Below are positions 1 through 6,383 of a DNA stretch of 6,383 nt, piece after piece; positions within the stretch are counted from its first letter, which is position 1; each line of letters opens with the position of its first letter. The stretch is from Bacteroides sp. UBA7333 (GTDB taxonomy: Bacteria; Bacteroidota; Bacteroidia; Bacteroidales; Bacteroidaceae): positions 1-6,383 of the forward strand of contig DKPN01000007.1 of NCBI GenBank assembly GCA_002471195.1, read 5' to 3'. The translations under genes were made by a program, and so were the position numbers. Under the pieces are notes generated by a model. It saw only the letters and a program-made list of their open reading frames with translations, had not been told where the DNA came from and did not search any database.

Positions 1-245
1 TTATTACGTATAGCTTCGTATTGATCTTCCGATACATAGTTTTCAAGAAACTCATCACTTATTTGTTCGAACTGAGGAAGTAGTGATGCTTTTAAGTATA
101 ATAAAGGTAGAATTTTAAGAATTTTATCTACGAACTCGCTACGATCCATTAGTTCGGGGCGCTCTAGAAATGCGCAATATTCTGCGGCTACTGTCACAAA
201 CTCAATAACATTTTTATCGAATATAGATTGGCTCTCCTTTTTCAT
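1..245 (-). CDS. DUF5063-like protein, N-terminal part (cut by window edge)
   Basis: Reading the minus strand from the ATG at 245 gives 81 uninterrupted codons that run off the left edge, so the C-terminus is missing. The protein begins MKKESQSIFDKNVIEFVTVA and continues with an acidic, helix-rich stretch that includes KILKILPLLYLKASLLP. From memory this pattern matches the DUF5063 family, small soluble proteins of unknown function common in Bacteroidales. It has no signal peptide or membrane segment, so a cytoplasmic location is inferred. The start is supported by the GGAG-free but A/T-rich leader and by a TAnnTTTG promoter box 18 bases upstream (264-271). In related genomes I recall such genes beside a 3'-5' exonuclease gene, but that neighbour would be outside the window. 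Coding is fairly sure; the family name is moderately sure; the function is unknown. Confidence 0.8.
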   Translation of the reverse strand, partial: MKKESQSIFDKNVIEFVTVAAEYCAFLERPELMDRSEFVDKILKILPLLYLKASLLPQFEQISDEFLENYVSEDQYEAIRN

Positions 246-263
246 ACTTTAAAAATTGATTTG

Positions 264-271
264 CAAAGGTA
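264..271 (-). promoter_or_regulatory. Bacteroidetes -7 promoter box for the DUF5063-like gene
   Basis: The minus strand reads TACCTTTG here, an exact match to the Bacteroidetes primary sigma factor -7 consensus TAnnTTTG, followed by C as is common. It lies 18 bases before the ATG at 245, so the predicted transcript would have a very short leader of roughly a dozen bases. No clear TTTG element is visible about 20 bases further upstream, so the -33 half is weak. Only the position and the consensus match support it. Confidence 0.6.
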
Positions 272-350
272 CTACAAAAGGCTGGATTACAGAAAAATAT
301 TTTCTTTTTATTAAGCCTTATCTATACTTAAGTTGATGAAGAAAGTAGGT

Positions 351-374
351 TATAACTCTTCAATCAAGAGTATA
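351..374. repeat. Imperfect inverted repeat in the divergent spacer (possible operator)
   Basis: ACTCTT (355-360) and AAGAGT (366-371) are perfect inverted copies separated by the five bases CAATC. Allowing one unpaired A at 354, the symmetry extends by three more pairs (TAT at 351-353 with ATA at 372-374). It sits just upstream of the promoter-like box at 400-407, between two divergent genes, which suits a regulator-binding site. No matching regulator gene is in view, and short symmetric words are common in AT-rich spacers. Confidence 0.3.
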
Positions 375-399
375 TAGTTTCTTAGTTAGGTTATATTAT

Positions 400-407
400 T
401 AACTTTG
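400..407 (+). promoter_or_regulatory. Candidate -7 promoter box for the hydrolase gene
   Basis: The plus strand reads TAACTTTG, matching the Bacteroidetes -7 consensus TAnnTTTG. A TTTC at 378-381, 18 bases upstream, could serve as an imperfect -33 element (consensus TTTG). Transcription from here would start near 413 and leave a leader of about 100 bases before the ATG at 513. It is the only full consensus match I found on this strand in the spacer. Confidence 0.45.
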
Positions 408-512
408 AATATTAATCATACATCATTTATTATTTTAGTAATTCGAGTTAACAAAACAAATGTTGCTTTGTTTTTTCTTTAGTAAATACTCATCTCTAAC
501 TCAATAAATAAA

Positions 513-1436
513 ATGATTGATTCTCCTTTCTTAAAACTCAATGACATGAATGGTCCTAGAAACAATCGTCAAGATTTTCCTGAGGCTGTTATTACCAATC
601 AAAAAGCAGTTTTGGTAGTTCAAGAAATTGAACTTTATAAGATAATTTATATTCCTGATATCCCGTATCGTACTGTAGGCGATAAAACATTGCATTTAAA
701 TGTTTTGATTCCTGATGCAGAAGAGGAGGAGGTTAAAACATATCCATGTATTGTCTATGTGAAAGGTTCAGCTTGGATGAAGCAAAATTTATCGGGTAAT
801 ATACCTCAGATTGCACAAATAGCTCGGCGTGGAATGGTTATTATCGAAGTTGAATACCGTGACGTTACTATTCAGCCCTTTCCTGCTCAGCGTGAAGATG
901 TTCTTGCTGCAATTCAATTTTTAAAAACCAATGCTTCCGGATTTTTTATTGACCCTAATAATATGTTTGTTTGGGGAGATTCGTCGGGAGCTCATATCGC
1001 TCTATTTACTGGTTTAAAACTGAAAGATGATGAAGAACTTCCAACTATAAATGGTATTATTGCCTATTATCCACCTAGCAATTTGCTTGTGATGAATCAA
1101 GATCCTACTGCTGCAACAACTGGAGATGCTCATAGCCCTGAAGGTTTGTTGATGGGAGGAATTGCTGTTGATGATGATCCGCAGAAAGCTATTTGGATCA
1201 GCCCCTACTACTACTTTAAACAAGGCATTCACTATCCTCCATTGTTGTTAGCACATGGCACAAAAGATCGAGTCGTTCCATTTTCTCAAACAGATCAACT
1301 TGCTGATCGTTTGGTACGCGAGGGGTTTGACTTTGAGTTTTATGCGCTCAAAGATGCTGATCATGGTGGATGGCAGTTTTGGACAGATGATATGAATGAT
1401 AAATTGCAGCGTTTTATTAAGGCGCATTTAGTTTGA
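513..1436 (+). CDS. Alpha/beta hydrolase, esterase/lipase-type
   Basis: This 307-residue protein has the marks of a serine hydrolase of the alpha/beta fold (Abhydrolase_3/BD-FAE-like). The nucleophile elbow is GDSSG at 155-159, making Ser157 the likely nucleophile. Asp252 in HGTKDRVVPF and His284 in DADHGGW complete a plausible triad in the right order and spacing. The oxyanion-hole strand reads VYVKGSAW (81-88) where many relatives have HGG. A region around 195-222, including SPEGLLMGG, probably forms part of the cap over the active site. There is no signal peptide or membrane segment, so it should be cytoplasmic. It likely cleaves a carboxylic ester; the substrate cannot be told. The ATG at 513 lacks a Shine-Dalgarno; an alternative start is Met12 at 546. 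A terminator follows, so it is probably monocistronic and not part of the exporter operon. Confidence 0.88.
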   Translation: MIDSPFLKLNDMNGPRNNRQDFPEAVITNQKAVLVVQEIELYKIIYIPDIPYRTVGDKTLHLNVLIPDAEEEEVKTYPCIVYVKGSAWMKQNLSGNIPQIAQIARRGMVIIEVEYRDVTIQPFPAQREDVLAAIQFLKTNASGFFIDPNNMFVWGDSSGAHIALFTGLKLKDDEELPTINGIIAYYPPSNLLVMNQDPTAATTGDAHSPEGLLMGGIAVDDDPQKAIWISPYYYFKQGIHYPPLLLAHGTKDRVVPFSQTDQLADRLVREGFDFEFYALKDADHGGWQFWTDDMNDKLQRFIKAHLV

Positions 1437-1528
1437 GTTAAATAAAATATAATTCTTTAATAAGATTGTAAGACTATAATAAATAGATATTAATCTTATA
1501 GCTTCTATTTATTTTTAGTTAAAATCGT

Positions 1529-1562
1529 ACAGGGTGTTCATTATCGAACACCCTGTGTTTTT
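1529..1562 (+). terminator. Intrinsic terminator after the hydrolase gene
   Basis: ACAGGGTGTTC (1529-1539) and GAACACCCTGT (1546-1556) form a perfect 11-bp stem with a six-base loop, followed by G and five T (1558-1562). This is a classic rho-independent terminator on the plus strand, 92 bases after the hydrolase stop codon. It should separate hydrolase transcription from the exporter operon that starts at 1656. Confidence 0.9.
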
Positions 1563-1617
1563 GTATAGTTGTTGATTATTAGGTATTTAATGTATTGGCA
1601 CGCAAGTTGACTCATTA

Positions 1618-1637
1618 ATAGTAAATAGTAATAGTTA
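1618..1637. repeat. Tandem ATAGTAA heptamers before the exporter operon
   Basis: ATAGTAA occurs twice in perfect tandem (1618-1624 and 1625-1631), and a one-mismatch copy ATAGTTA overlaps the end by one base (1631-1637). The tract ends 18 bases before the ATG of the adaptor gene, in the spacer that must hold the operon promoter or leader. It could be a direct-repeat binding site or simply AT-rich low-complexity DNA. No TAnnTTTG box was found between the terminator and 1656. Confidence 0.4.
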
Positions 1638-1655
1638 ATAATAAAAACGAAATAT

Positions 1656-2903
1656 ATGGATAGAAAGATTCCCCAAGAAATACGCAATAAAGAACGGCGC
1701 AAACAATTAATTAAGTATGCTGCAATTGTAATTATAGGTATAGTAATTATTTTTTTTCTGATAGCCTTGATGCGAAGTAGTATATATCGTAAAGAGCTAA
1801 TTCTATCGAAAGTCGATACAGGTACTATTGAGGTAAGTGTCAGTGCGTCAGGAAAAGTGGTTCCGGCATTTGAAGAGATTATCAATTCTCCTATCAACAC
1901 GCGTATTCTCGAAATATATTGTAAGGGAGGTGATAGTGTAGATATAGGCACACCTATTCTTAAACTCGATTTACAAAGCACCGAAACGGAGTATAAGAAG
2001 TTTATAGACGAACTGCAAATGAAGCAATATCAATTAGATCAGCTTAAGGTGAATAATGATACTTACCTGAGTGATTTAGCAATGAAAGTAAAAGTCTATG
2101 CCATGAAGTTGAATCGCATGGAAGTGGAGTTGCGCAATGAACAGTATTTGGATAGTCTGGGCTCGGGTACTACCGATAAAGTTCGTCAAGCAGAATTGGC
2201 TTATCATACAGGTAAACTTGAACTTGAACAACTCCGTCAGCAATATGAAAATGAGAAGAAAGTGAAAGCAGCTGACTTAAAGGTGAAAGAACTTGAATTA
2301 AATATTTTCTCTAAGAGTTTGGCAGAGATGAAGCGCACGCTCGATGATGCACAGATTCATTCGCCACGCAAAGCCATTCTTACCTTTATAAACAATCAAG
2401 TAGGGGCACAAGTATCACAAGGACAGCAAGTAGCCGTTATCTCCGATTTAAGTCATTTTAAGGTGGAAGGCGAAATTGCCGATATGTATGGTGACCGTAT
2501 TGCTGCCGGAAGCAGAGTCATTGTAAAAATTGGAAAAGATAAATTAGAAGGGGCGATAAGTAGTGTAACCCCATTGAGTAAAAATGGTGTAATCTCCTTT
2601 ACCGTACAGTTAAATGATGATGCTAACAAGCGGTTGCGTTCGGGATTGAAAACTGATGTTTATGTAATGAATGCCGTACGCGAGGATGTGATGCGCATAG
2701 CTAATGGTTCGTATTATGTAGGTCGTGGCGATTATGAGCTCTTTGTGCTCGATAGTGATAACGAGATTGTGAGACGCAAAGTACAATTAGGCGACAGCAA
2801 CTTTGAATTTGTCGAAGTGATAAGTGGACTTCAACCTGGTGATGAAGTTGTTATCAATGACATGAGTGAATATAAGAATAAAAACAAGCTAAAGGTTAAA
2901 TAA
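1656..2903 (+). CDS. HlyD/MacA-type periplasmic adaptor of an ABC efflux pump
   Basis: This 415-residue protein is the membrane-fusion (adaptor) subunit that would bridge the inner-membrane ABC permeases and an outer-membrane channel. A basic N-terminus (1-20) precedes one hydrophobic segment at about 20-39, which should be an uncleaved anchor with the rest in the periplasm. Two halves of a lipoyl/barrel-sandwich domain lie at about 75-107 and 233-266 (IHSPRKAILTFINNQVGAQV). Between them, about 108-232, is a charged alpha-helical hairpin rich in heptad-like Leu, Lys and Glu, turning near LGSGTTD (168-174). A beta-barrel follows (about 267-340), then a membrane-proximal domain ending in GLQPGDEVVIND (391-402). 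Length and order fit the family. It opens the operon, and the next gene starts six bases after its stop. No Shine-Dalgarno is seen at the ATG. The cargo is unknown. Confidence 0.9.
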   Translation: MDRKIPQEIRNKERRKQLIKYAAIVIIGIVIIFFLIALMRSSIYRKELILSKVDTGTIEVSVSASGKVVPAFEEIINSPINTRILEIYCKGGDSVDIGTPILKLDLQSTETEYKKFIDELQMKQYQLDQLKVNNDTYLSDLAMKVKVYAMKLNRMEVELRNEQYLDSLGSGTTDKVRQAELAYHTGKLELEQLRQQYENEKKVKAADLKVKELELNIFSKSLAEMKRTLDDAQIHSPRKAILTFINNQVGAQVSQGQQVAVISDLSHFKVEGEIADMYGDRIAAGSRVIVKIGKDKLEGAISSVTPLSKNGVISFTVQLNDDANKRLRSGLKTDVYVMNAVREDVMRIANGSYYVGRGDYELFVLDSDNEIVRRKVQLGDSNFEFVEVISGLQPGDEVVINDMSEYKNKNKLKVK

Positions 2904-2909
2904 AGGCGT
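2904..2909 (+). promoter_or_regulatory. Short intergenic ribosome-binding spacer between adaptor and permease 1
   Basis: The stop codon of the adaptor runs straight into AGG, giving TAAAGGCGTATG across the junction. The AAAGG is a weak Shine-Dalgarno-like purine run that overlaps the upstream stop and sits five bases before the ATG at 2910. The arrangement favours translational coupling of the two genes and supports that start. Confidence 0.4.
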
Positions 2910-4196
2910 ATGATAAAATATTATTTAAAACAAGCATGGACAATGATAAAGCAGAATAAGCTCTTCTCCTTTATCTATGTCTTAGGCACGGCACTTTCTA
3001 TTGCCTTAGTGATGATAATCTTTATCATTCATTATATTAAGTTTGCACCTATCTATCCTGAGTACAATCGTAATGAAACGCTGGTATTGAAACGAATGAC
3101 AGTGCTATCAGATGATAATAATAATTCCAGTAGTGTCTCTTATCAGTTCTTGACCAATATTGCTCCCAAACTGACTCATCTAAAGCATATAGCTGCTATT
3201 TATTTTGGATATGGCGACAATAAGATGATAGAACGGGGTGCAGGCAAGGATGGGTTGAGTGTAAATTCTTGTTGGGTAAACAGTGGGTTTTGGAATGTTT
3301 TTACTTTCAATTTTATAGCAGGTTCTCCATTTAGCGAAGCCGATGTACAATCCATAAAAAGAGACGTAGTAATCTCAAAATATACTTCCGAACAACTCTT
3401 TGCAACTACACAGTCGATAGGCAAAATGCTTGAAATGAATGGTGAGGAATATCGCGTGTGTGGAGTCGTTGCCAATGTAAGTTCTGCTACACCGGTAACG
3501 GCTGCCGATATCTGGTTGCCCATTACATTACAACCCGATGCCGTGACTAATTCAATTCCCGATTGGTATACAGGCGGGGTGGAGTATTATATGCTTCCTC
3601 AAGAAGGAAAGAAAGAGTATCTGAAGCTGGAAATTGTTCGCGCTTTTGATGAAATAGATGCAGCTTCAGAAAACTATAAACATGATTTAATGGGACAACC
3701 TGATGATTACTGGATTAGCACTTTGCGCGAGTGGAGCAATATAGCTCCCGATTTATGGGAAGTTATTAAAGAAGTAGGATTGACATTGTTGGCATTAATA
3801 TTGATTCCTGCTATCAATCTTAGTGGAATGATCTCTTCACGAATGAATAAACGAATGTGCGAATTAGGAGTTCGAAAGGCTTATGGTGCTACTCGTGGCA
3901 ATCTGATTAAGCAAGTTTTGTGGGAAAACCTCTTATTAACATGTATAGGAGGTGCATTGGGGGTATTATTATCATTCCTTATAGTGTTAACCTCCAGTAA
4001 TTGGATATTATCCATATTCAATGATTTTGTAACCGAAGGGGTACGTACGTCAATAACTCCCGAGATGATTTTCAATCCTGCCATCTTTTTCATCGCTTTT
4101 GGTGTATGCATTGTGCTGAATTTAATCTCAGCACTCATACCTACTTTAAATGCTATGCGACATACCATCGTTTATTCTCTTAATACACAAAAATAA
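2910..4196 (+). CDS. FtsX/MacB-type ABC permease 1
   Basis: This 428-residue protein has the four-helix plan of type VII ABC permeases. One hydrophobic helix lies near the N-terminus (about 19-41). A large periplasmic domain of the MacB_PCD type follows (about 45-280). Three helices close the protein (about 286-305, 338-361, 390-411). Between helices 2 and 3 is the cytoplasmic coupling segment NKRMCELGVRKAYGATRGN (313-331), the conserved FtsX signature that contacts the ATPase. No nucleotide-binding domain is fused, unlike classical MacB, so it must use the separate ATPase at 5520-6191. It likely pairs with permease 2, seven bases downstream. Its N-terminus closely resembles that of permease 3 (AW, IKQ, KL, TALSI, then AP..PE.NR). 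Role: periplasmic substrate efflux with the adaptor. Substrate unknown. Confidence 0.9.
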   Translation: MIKYYLKQAWTMIKQNKLFSFIYVLGTALSIALVMIIFIIHYIKFAPIYPEYNRNETLVLKRMTVLSDDNNNSSSVSYQFLTNIAPKLTHLKHIAAIYFGYGDNKMIERGAGKDGLSVNSCWVNSGFWNVFTFNFIAGSPFSEADVQSIKRDVVISKYTSEQLFATTQSIGKMLEMNGEEYRVCGVVANVSSATPVTAADIWLPITLQPDAVTNSIPDWYTGGVEYYMLPQEGKKEYLKLEIVRAFDEIDAASENYKHDLMGQPDDYWISTLREWSNIAPDLWEVIKEVGLTLLALILIPAINLSGMISSRMNKRMCELGVRKAYGATRGNLIKQVLWENLLLTCIGGALGVLLSFLIVLTSSNWILSIFNDFVTEGVRTSITPEMIFNPAIFFIAFGVCIVLNLISALIPTLNAMRHTIVYSLNTQK

Positions 4197-4203
4197 ATAG
4201 ACC

Positions 4204-5487
4204 ATGATACGATTAATATTTAAACAGATATGGAATCAACGAAAACAAAATGGCTGGATCTTTATTGAATTAATGATAGCAAGTTTCTTTCTTTGGGCTG
4301 TTGTCGACCCCGTATATGTGCTTTATTCAAATATACAAATTCCGCTAGGATATGTAGAAGAAGATAGTTATGTGATTACAATGGGGATGTATCCCTCTAC
4401 GCATCGTAAATATAGTGAAGCATATGATAATGATTCTCTTAAAAAAATAGACTTCGTGAAAATATATGAACGAATTAAAGTAATATCCGAGGTAGAGAGC
4501 TCTGTTATAATGGGTTTTAATTGTCACCCAAACAGCTATTCATATTATGGTACTACCATTTTTAGAGATTCTTTAAAGATGGGTGCGCAAGAGTATCGGT
4601 TTAGTACTATAAGTGGTGGCGATCTTTTGAGTGTCATGCAATTGCGGAATGCTTATACTGGTGAATTAATATCTTTGGACTCAGCTGTTTACAATGGTAA
4701 AAGTGTTTATATTACTAAAAACATTGCTGATAAGCTATTTAAGGATGAATATGCTATAGGAAAAGAAGTGATGTTTCGCGATAGTACTAAGCTTAATATC
4801 GTAGGTGTAATAGAGAATATTAAAAATCGTACCGATAAACAACCCAACCCTATTTTAATATGTGTATCTCCCGAAATGTACTCTATTTCCAATAGAGTAT
4901 CTCCTATAGTTTATATTCGCACCAAGACTGGTATTAATCAAAAAGCTTTTGAAGAGCGATTTCGTAAAGAGGTAGCTCCAACGTTGCAAATCGGAAACTT
5001 CTATTTTAGTAAAATCAGTAGCATGAAAAATATTCGAAAGAAATATGCAATAGAAAGTGGGATAGATAACACTTTTCGATATAAACTCGCTTTGGCAGGC
5101 TTTGCCTTGCTATGTATCTTCTTAGGTATGGTGGGCACGTTTTGGATTCGTAGTAATGCCCGTCGTCAAGAGATAGGATTGATGAAGGCTATGGGATGTT
5201 CTACTGTACAAATCATCAAGCAATTTTTTGTGGAATCATGGCTGTTATTGACTTTAGCATTTATTCCTGCCATGATAGCTCAACTCCATATTATACATGA
5301 AATGGGCTTCTACCTATCTGATTATAATCCTAACATGAATTATCTACATAATCGTCCCGTTCCTCATTTCTTAATAGTAACAGTAGTTATCTACCTCATT
5401 CTGCTCATTACCGTGCTGATAGGCACATACATCCCCGTGCGAAAAGCGGCTCATGCCATTCCGGCTGAAGCTTTGCGTGATGAATAA
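4204..5487 (+). CDS. FtsX-type ABC permease 2 (divergent partner)
   Basis: This 427-residue protein has the same plan: a first helix at about 19-41, a periplasmic domain (about 45-285), and three C-terminal helices (about 294-315, 341-362, 388-409). The coupling segment is ARRQEIGLMKAMGCSTVQII (319-338), and the C-terminus PVRKAAHAIPAEALRDE is the typical end of FtsX/MacB permeases. The N-terminal region differs from permeases 1 and 3: it lacks the TALSI and AP..PE.NR motifs and has PVYVLYSNIQIPLGY instead. The start is an ATG seven bases after the stop of permease 1, with no clear Shine-Dalgarno. The periplasmic part, roughly 4340-4900, looks richer in A and T than the flanking genes. It is best read as the second half of a permease heterodimer served by the downstream ATPase. 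Confidence 0.88.
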   Translation: MIRLIFKQIWNQRKQNGWIFIELMIASFFLWAVVDPVYVLYSNIQIPLGYVEEDSYVITMGMYPSTHRKYSEAYDNDSLKKIDFVKIYERIKVISEVESSVIMGFNCHPNSYSYYGTTIFRDSLKMGAQEYRFSTISGGDLLSVMQLRNAYTGELISLDSAVYNGKSVYITKNIADKLFKDEYAIGKEVMFRDSTKLNIVGVIENIKNRTDKQPNPILICVSPEMYSISNRVSPIVYIRTKTGINQKAFEERFRKEVAPTLQIGNFYFSKISSMKNIRKKYAIESGIDNTFRYKLALAGFALLCIFLGMVGTFWIRSNARRQEIGLMKAMGCSTVQIIKQFFVESWLLLTLAFIPAMIAQLHIIHEMGFYLSDYNPNMNYLHNRPVPHFLIVTVVIYLILLITVLIGTYIPVRKAAHAIPAEALRDE

Positions 5488-5519
5488 ATTTGAATAATAA
5501 CATTAAAATATATACGATT

Positions 5520-6191
5520 ATGGCAATCATTAAACTTACAGAAGTAAACAAAATCTATCGTACCGACGAAATAGAAACCCTCGCATTGGAAAATGTAAAT
5601 CTTGAAGTGGCTAAGGGAGAATTTCTAAGCATTATGGGACCTTCGGGCTGTGGTAAGTCTACGCTACTCAACATTATCGGTATGCTGGATGTGCCTACAA
5701 GCGGCACCGTAACCATCAACGATATTGATGTGGAGCAGATGAGCGATAAGCAGATGGCTGCCTTCCGCAACAAGAACTTAGGATTTGTATTTCAATCGTT
5801 TCATTTGATAAATTCTCTCAACGTGATTGATAATGTGGAGTTGCCTTTACTCTATCGCAACATGGCAGCCAAAGAACGTACCCGATTGGCTAAAGAGGTG
5901 CTCGAGAGAGTAGGACTTAGCCATAGGATGCGTCACATGCCTGCGCAACTTTCGGGTGGTCAGTGCCAACGTGTAGCTATTGCACGTGCCATTGTGGGTA
6001 ACCCCGAAATTATCCTTGCCGATGAGCCTACGGGTAACCTAGATTCTAAGATGGGCGCAGAGGTGATGGAGTTGCTGCATAAACTCAATAAAGAAGATGG
6101 GCGCACCATTGTGATGGTAACACACAACGAAGCACAAGCCAAATTGACCGATCGTACCATTCGTTTCTTTGATGGTCGTCAAGTGCAATAA
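5520..6191 (+). CDS. MacB/LolD-type ABC transporter ATPase
   Basis: This stand-alone nucleotide-binding subunit has 223 residues, the usual length for LolD/FtsE/MacB-type ATPases. All motifs are intact: Walker A GPSGCGKST (40-48), Q-loop Gln92 in FVFQSF, signature LSGGQ (144-148), Walker B IILADEPT (164-171), D-loop NLDS (173-176) and H-loop His202 in VTHNEA. It should hydrolyse ATP on the cytoplasmic face to power the neighbouring FtsX-type permeases. I chose the ATG at 5520 because homologues of this group begin just before the IIKLTEVNKIY strand. An in-frame TTG at 5490 would add ten residues unlike the family. The gene starts 32 bases after permease 2 and is followed 22 bases later by permease 3, so it sits in the middle of the permease genes. 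Confidence 0.95.
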   Translation: MAIIKLTEVNKIYRTDEIETLALENVNLEVAKGEFLSIMGPSGCGKSTLLNIIGMLDVPTSGTVTINDIDVEQMSDKQMAAFRNKNLGFVFQSFHLINSLNVIDNVELPLLYRNMAAKERTRLAKEVLERVGLSHRMRHMPAQLSGGQCQRVAIARAIVGNPEIILADEPTGNLDSKMGAEVMELLHKLNKEDGRTIVMVTHNEAQAKLTDRTIRFFDGRQVQ

Positions 6192-6213
6192 TCATTTAAT
6201 TACGATTTAAACG

Positions 6214-6383
6214 ATGTTTAAACAATATTTTATATCGGCTTGGGCGCAAATCAAACAATATAAGTTGATTAGTGCTATTACCATAGGAGCCACGGCATTG
6301 AGCATCTTCCTCATTATGCTTGTGGTGATGTTGGAGCAGGTCAAAACTGCGCCATTCTCGCCAGAGTCTAACCGAGATCGCTT
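6214..6383 (+). CDS. FtsX/MacB-type ABC permease 3, N-terminal part (cut by window edge)
   Basis: An ATG 22 bases after the ATPase stop opens a reading frame of 56 codons that runs off the right edge. It begins MFKQYFISAWAQIKQYKLIS, then has a hydrophobic helix at about 18-40 with ATALSIFLIML, then TAPFSPESNRDR. This aligns over its whole visible length with the first 54 residues of permease 1 (shared AW, IKQ, KL.S, TALSI, AP..PE.NR), so it is a paralogue of that type and not of permease 2. It lacks a Shine-Dalgarno. The C-terminal helices and coupling motif would lie beyond the window. It belongs to the same operon and probably the same exporter, or is an alternative permease sharing the ATPase. 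Confidence 0.85.
   Translation, partial: MFKQYFISAWAQIKQYKLISAITIGATALSIFLIMLVVMLEQVKTAPFSPESNRDR

Noticed and set aside
453..474. Hairpin AAAACAAA-TGTTGC-TTTGTTTT in the hydrolase leader, possible attenuator
   Set aside because: The stem has only one G:C pair and would be unstable; the symmetry is expected from A-runs followed by T-runs in an AT-rich spacer.
1460..1499. Inverted repeat ATAAGATT / AATCTTAT after the hydrolase gene
   Set aside because: It has an 8-bp, AT-rich stem with a 24-base loop and no T-run; the hairpin at 1529-1562 is a far better terminator.
1590..1610. Six-codon open frame (MYWHAS) upstream of the adaptor gene, a possible leader peptide
   Set aside because: It is too short to judge, has no ribosome-binding site, no run of regulatory codons and no attenuator hairpin after it.
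1541..1981. Open frame of 146 codons on the minus strand
   Set aside because: It overlaps the terminator and the start of the well-supported adaptor gene on the opposite strand and shows no recognisable domain; it is a shadow frame, as are the other minus-strand frames inside the permease, ATPase and hydrolase genes.
5490..5519. In-frame TTG start that would extend the ATPase by ten residues
   Set aside because: The extra residues (MNNNIKIYTI) do not look like the family's N-terminus, the codon is TTG with no ribosome-binding site, and an ATG at 5520 gives the usual length.
5949..5969. Cysteine after the ATPase signature (LSGGQCQR where LSGGQQQR is usual)
   Set aside because: The position tolerates change and I recall the same cysteine in related Bacteroidetes ATPases; all catalytic motifs are intact.
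1..6383. RNA genes, CRISPR arrays, insertion sequences, attachment sites
   Set aside because: I looked for tRNA-like cloverleafs, regularly spaced repeats, transposase genes and terminal inverted repeats and saw none; the window is nearly filled by ordinary coding sequence.

Overview
The window looks like a stretch of a Bacteroidales (Bacteroides-like) chromosome. The DNA is AT-rich. Most start codons lack a strong Shine-Dalgarno, and two sites match the Bacteroidetes -7 promoter box TAnnTTTG. The proteins resemble Bacteroides-type families: a DUF5063-like protein and a multi-permease ABC exporter with a HlyD-type adaptor. The species cannot be fixed from the sequence.

Layout. Positions 1-245 (minus strand) hold the N-terminal 81 codons of a DUF5063-like protein that runs off the left edge. 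A 267-base divergent spacer follows, with one promoter-like box for each direction and an imperfect inverted repeat. Positions 513-1436 (plus) encode a cytoplasmic alpha/beta hydrolase of the esterase/lipase type, probably transcribed alone because a strong intrinsic terminator lies at 1529-1562. From 1656 to the right edge there is one tightly packed plus-strand operon: a membrane-anchored HlyD/MacA-type adaptor (1656-2903), an FtsX/MacB-type permease (2910-4196), a second, divergent FtsX-type permease (4204-5487), a stand-alone MacB/LolD-type ATPase (5520-6191) and the start of a third permease (6214 to the edge).

How they work together. The adaptor, permeases and ATPase form the inner-membrane and periplasmic parts of a tripartite, MacAB-like (type VII ABC) efflux system. 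ATP hydrolysis in the cytoplasm would drive motions of the periplasmic permease domains, and the adaptor would link the pump to a TolC-like outer-membrane channel. No channel gene and no regulator lie in the window. The cargo cannot be told from sequence. The most notable point is the gene arrangement: permeases 1 and 3 share a characteristic N-terminus while permease 2 is of another type, which suggests two permease pairs around one ATPase. I see no RNA gene, mobile element, CRISPR array or obviously new system.
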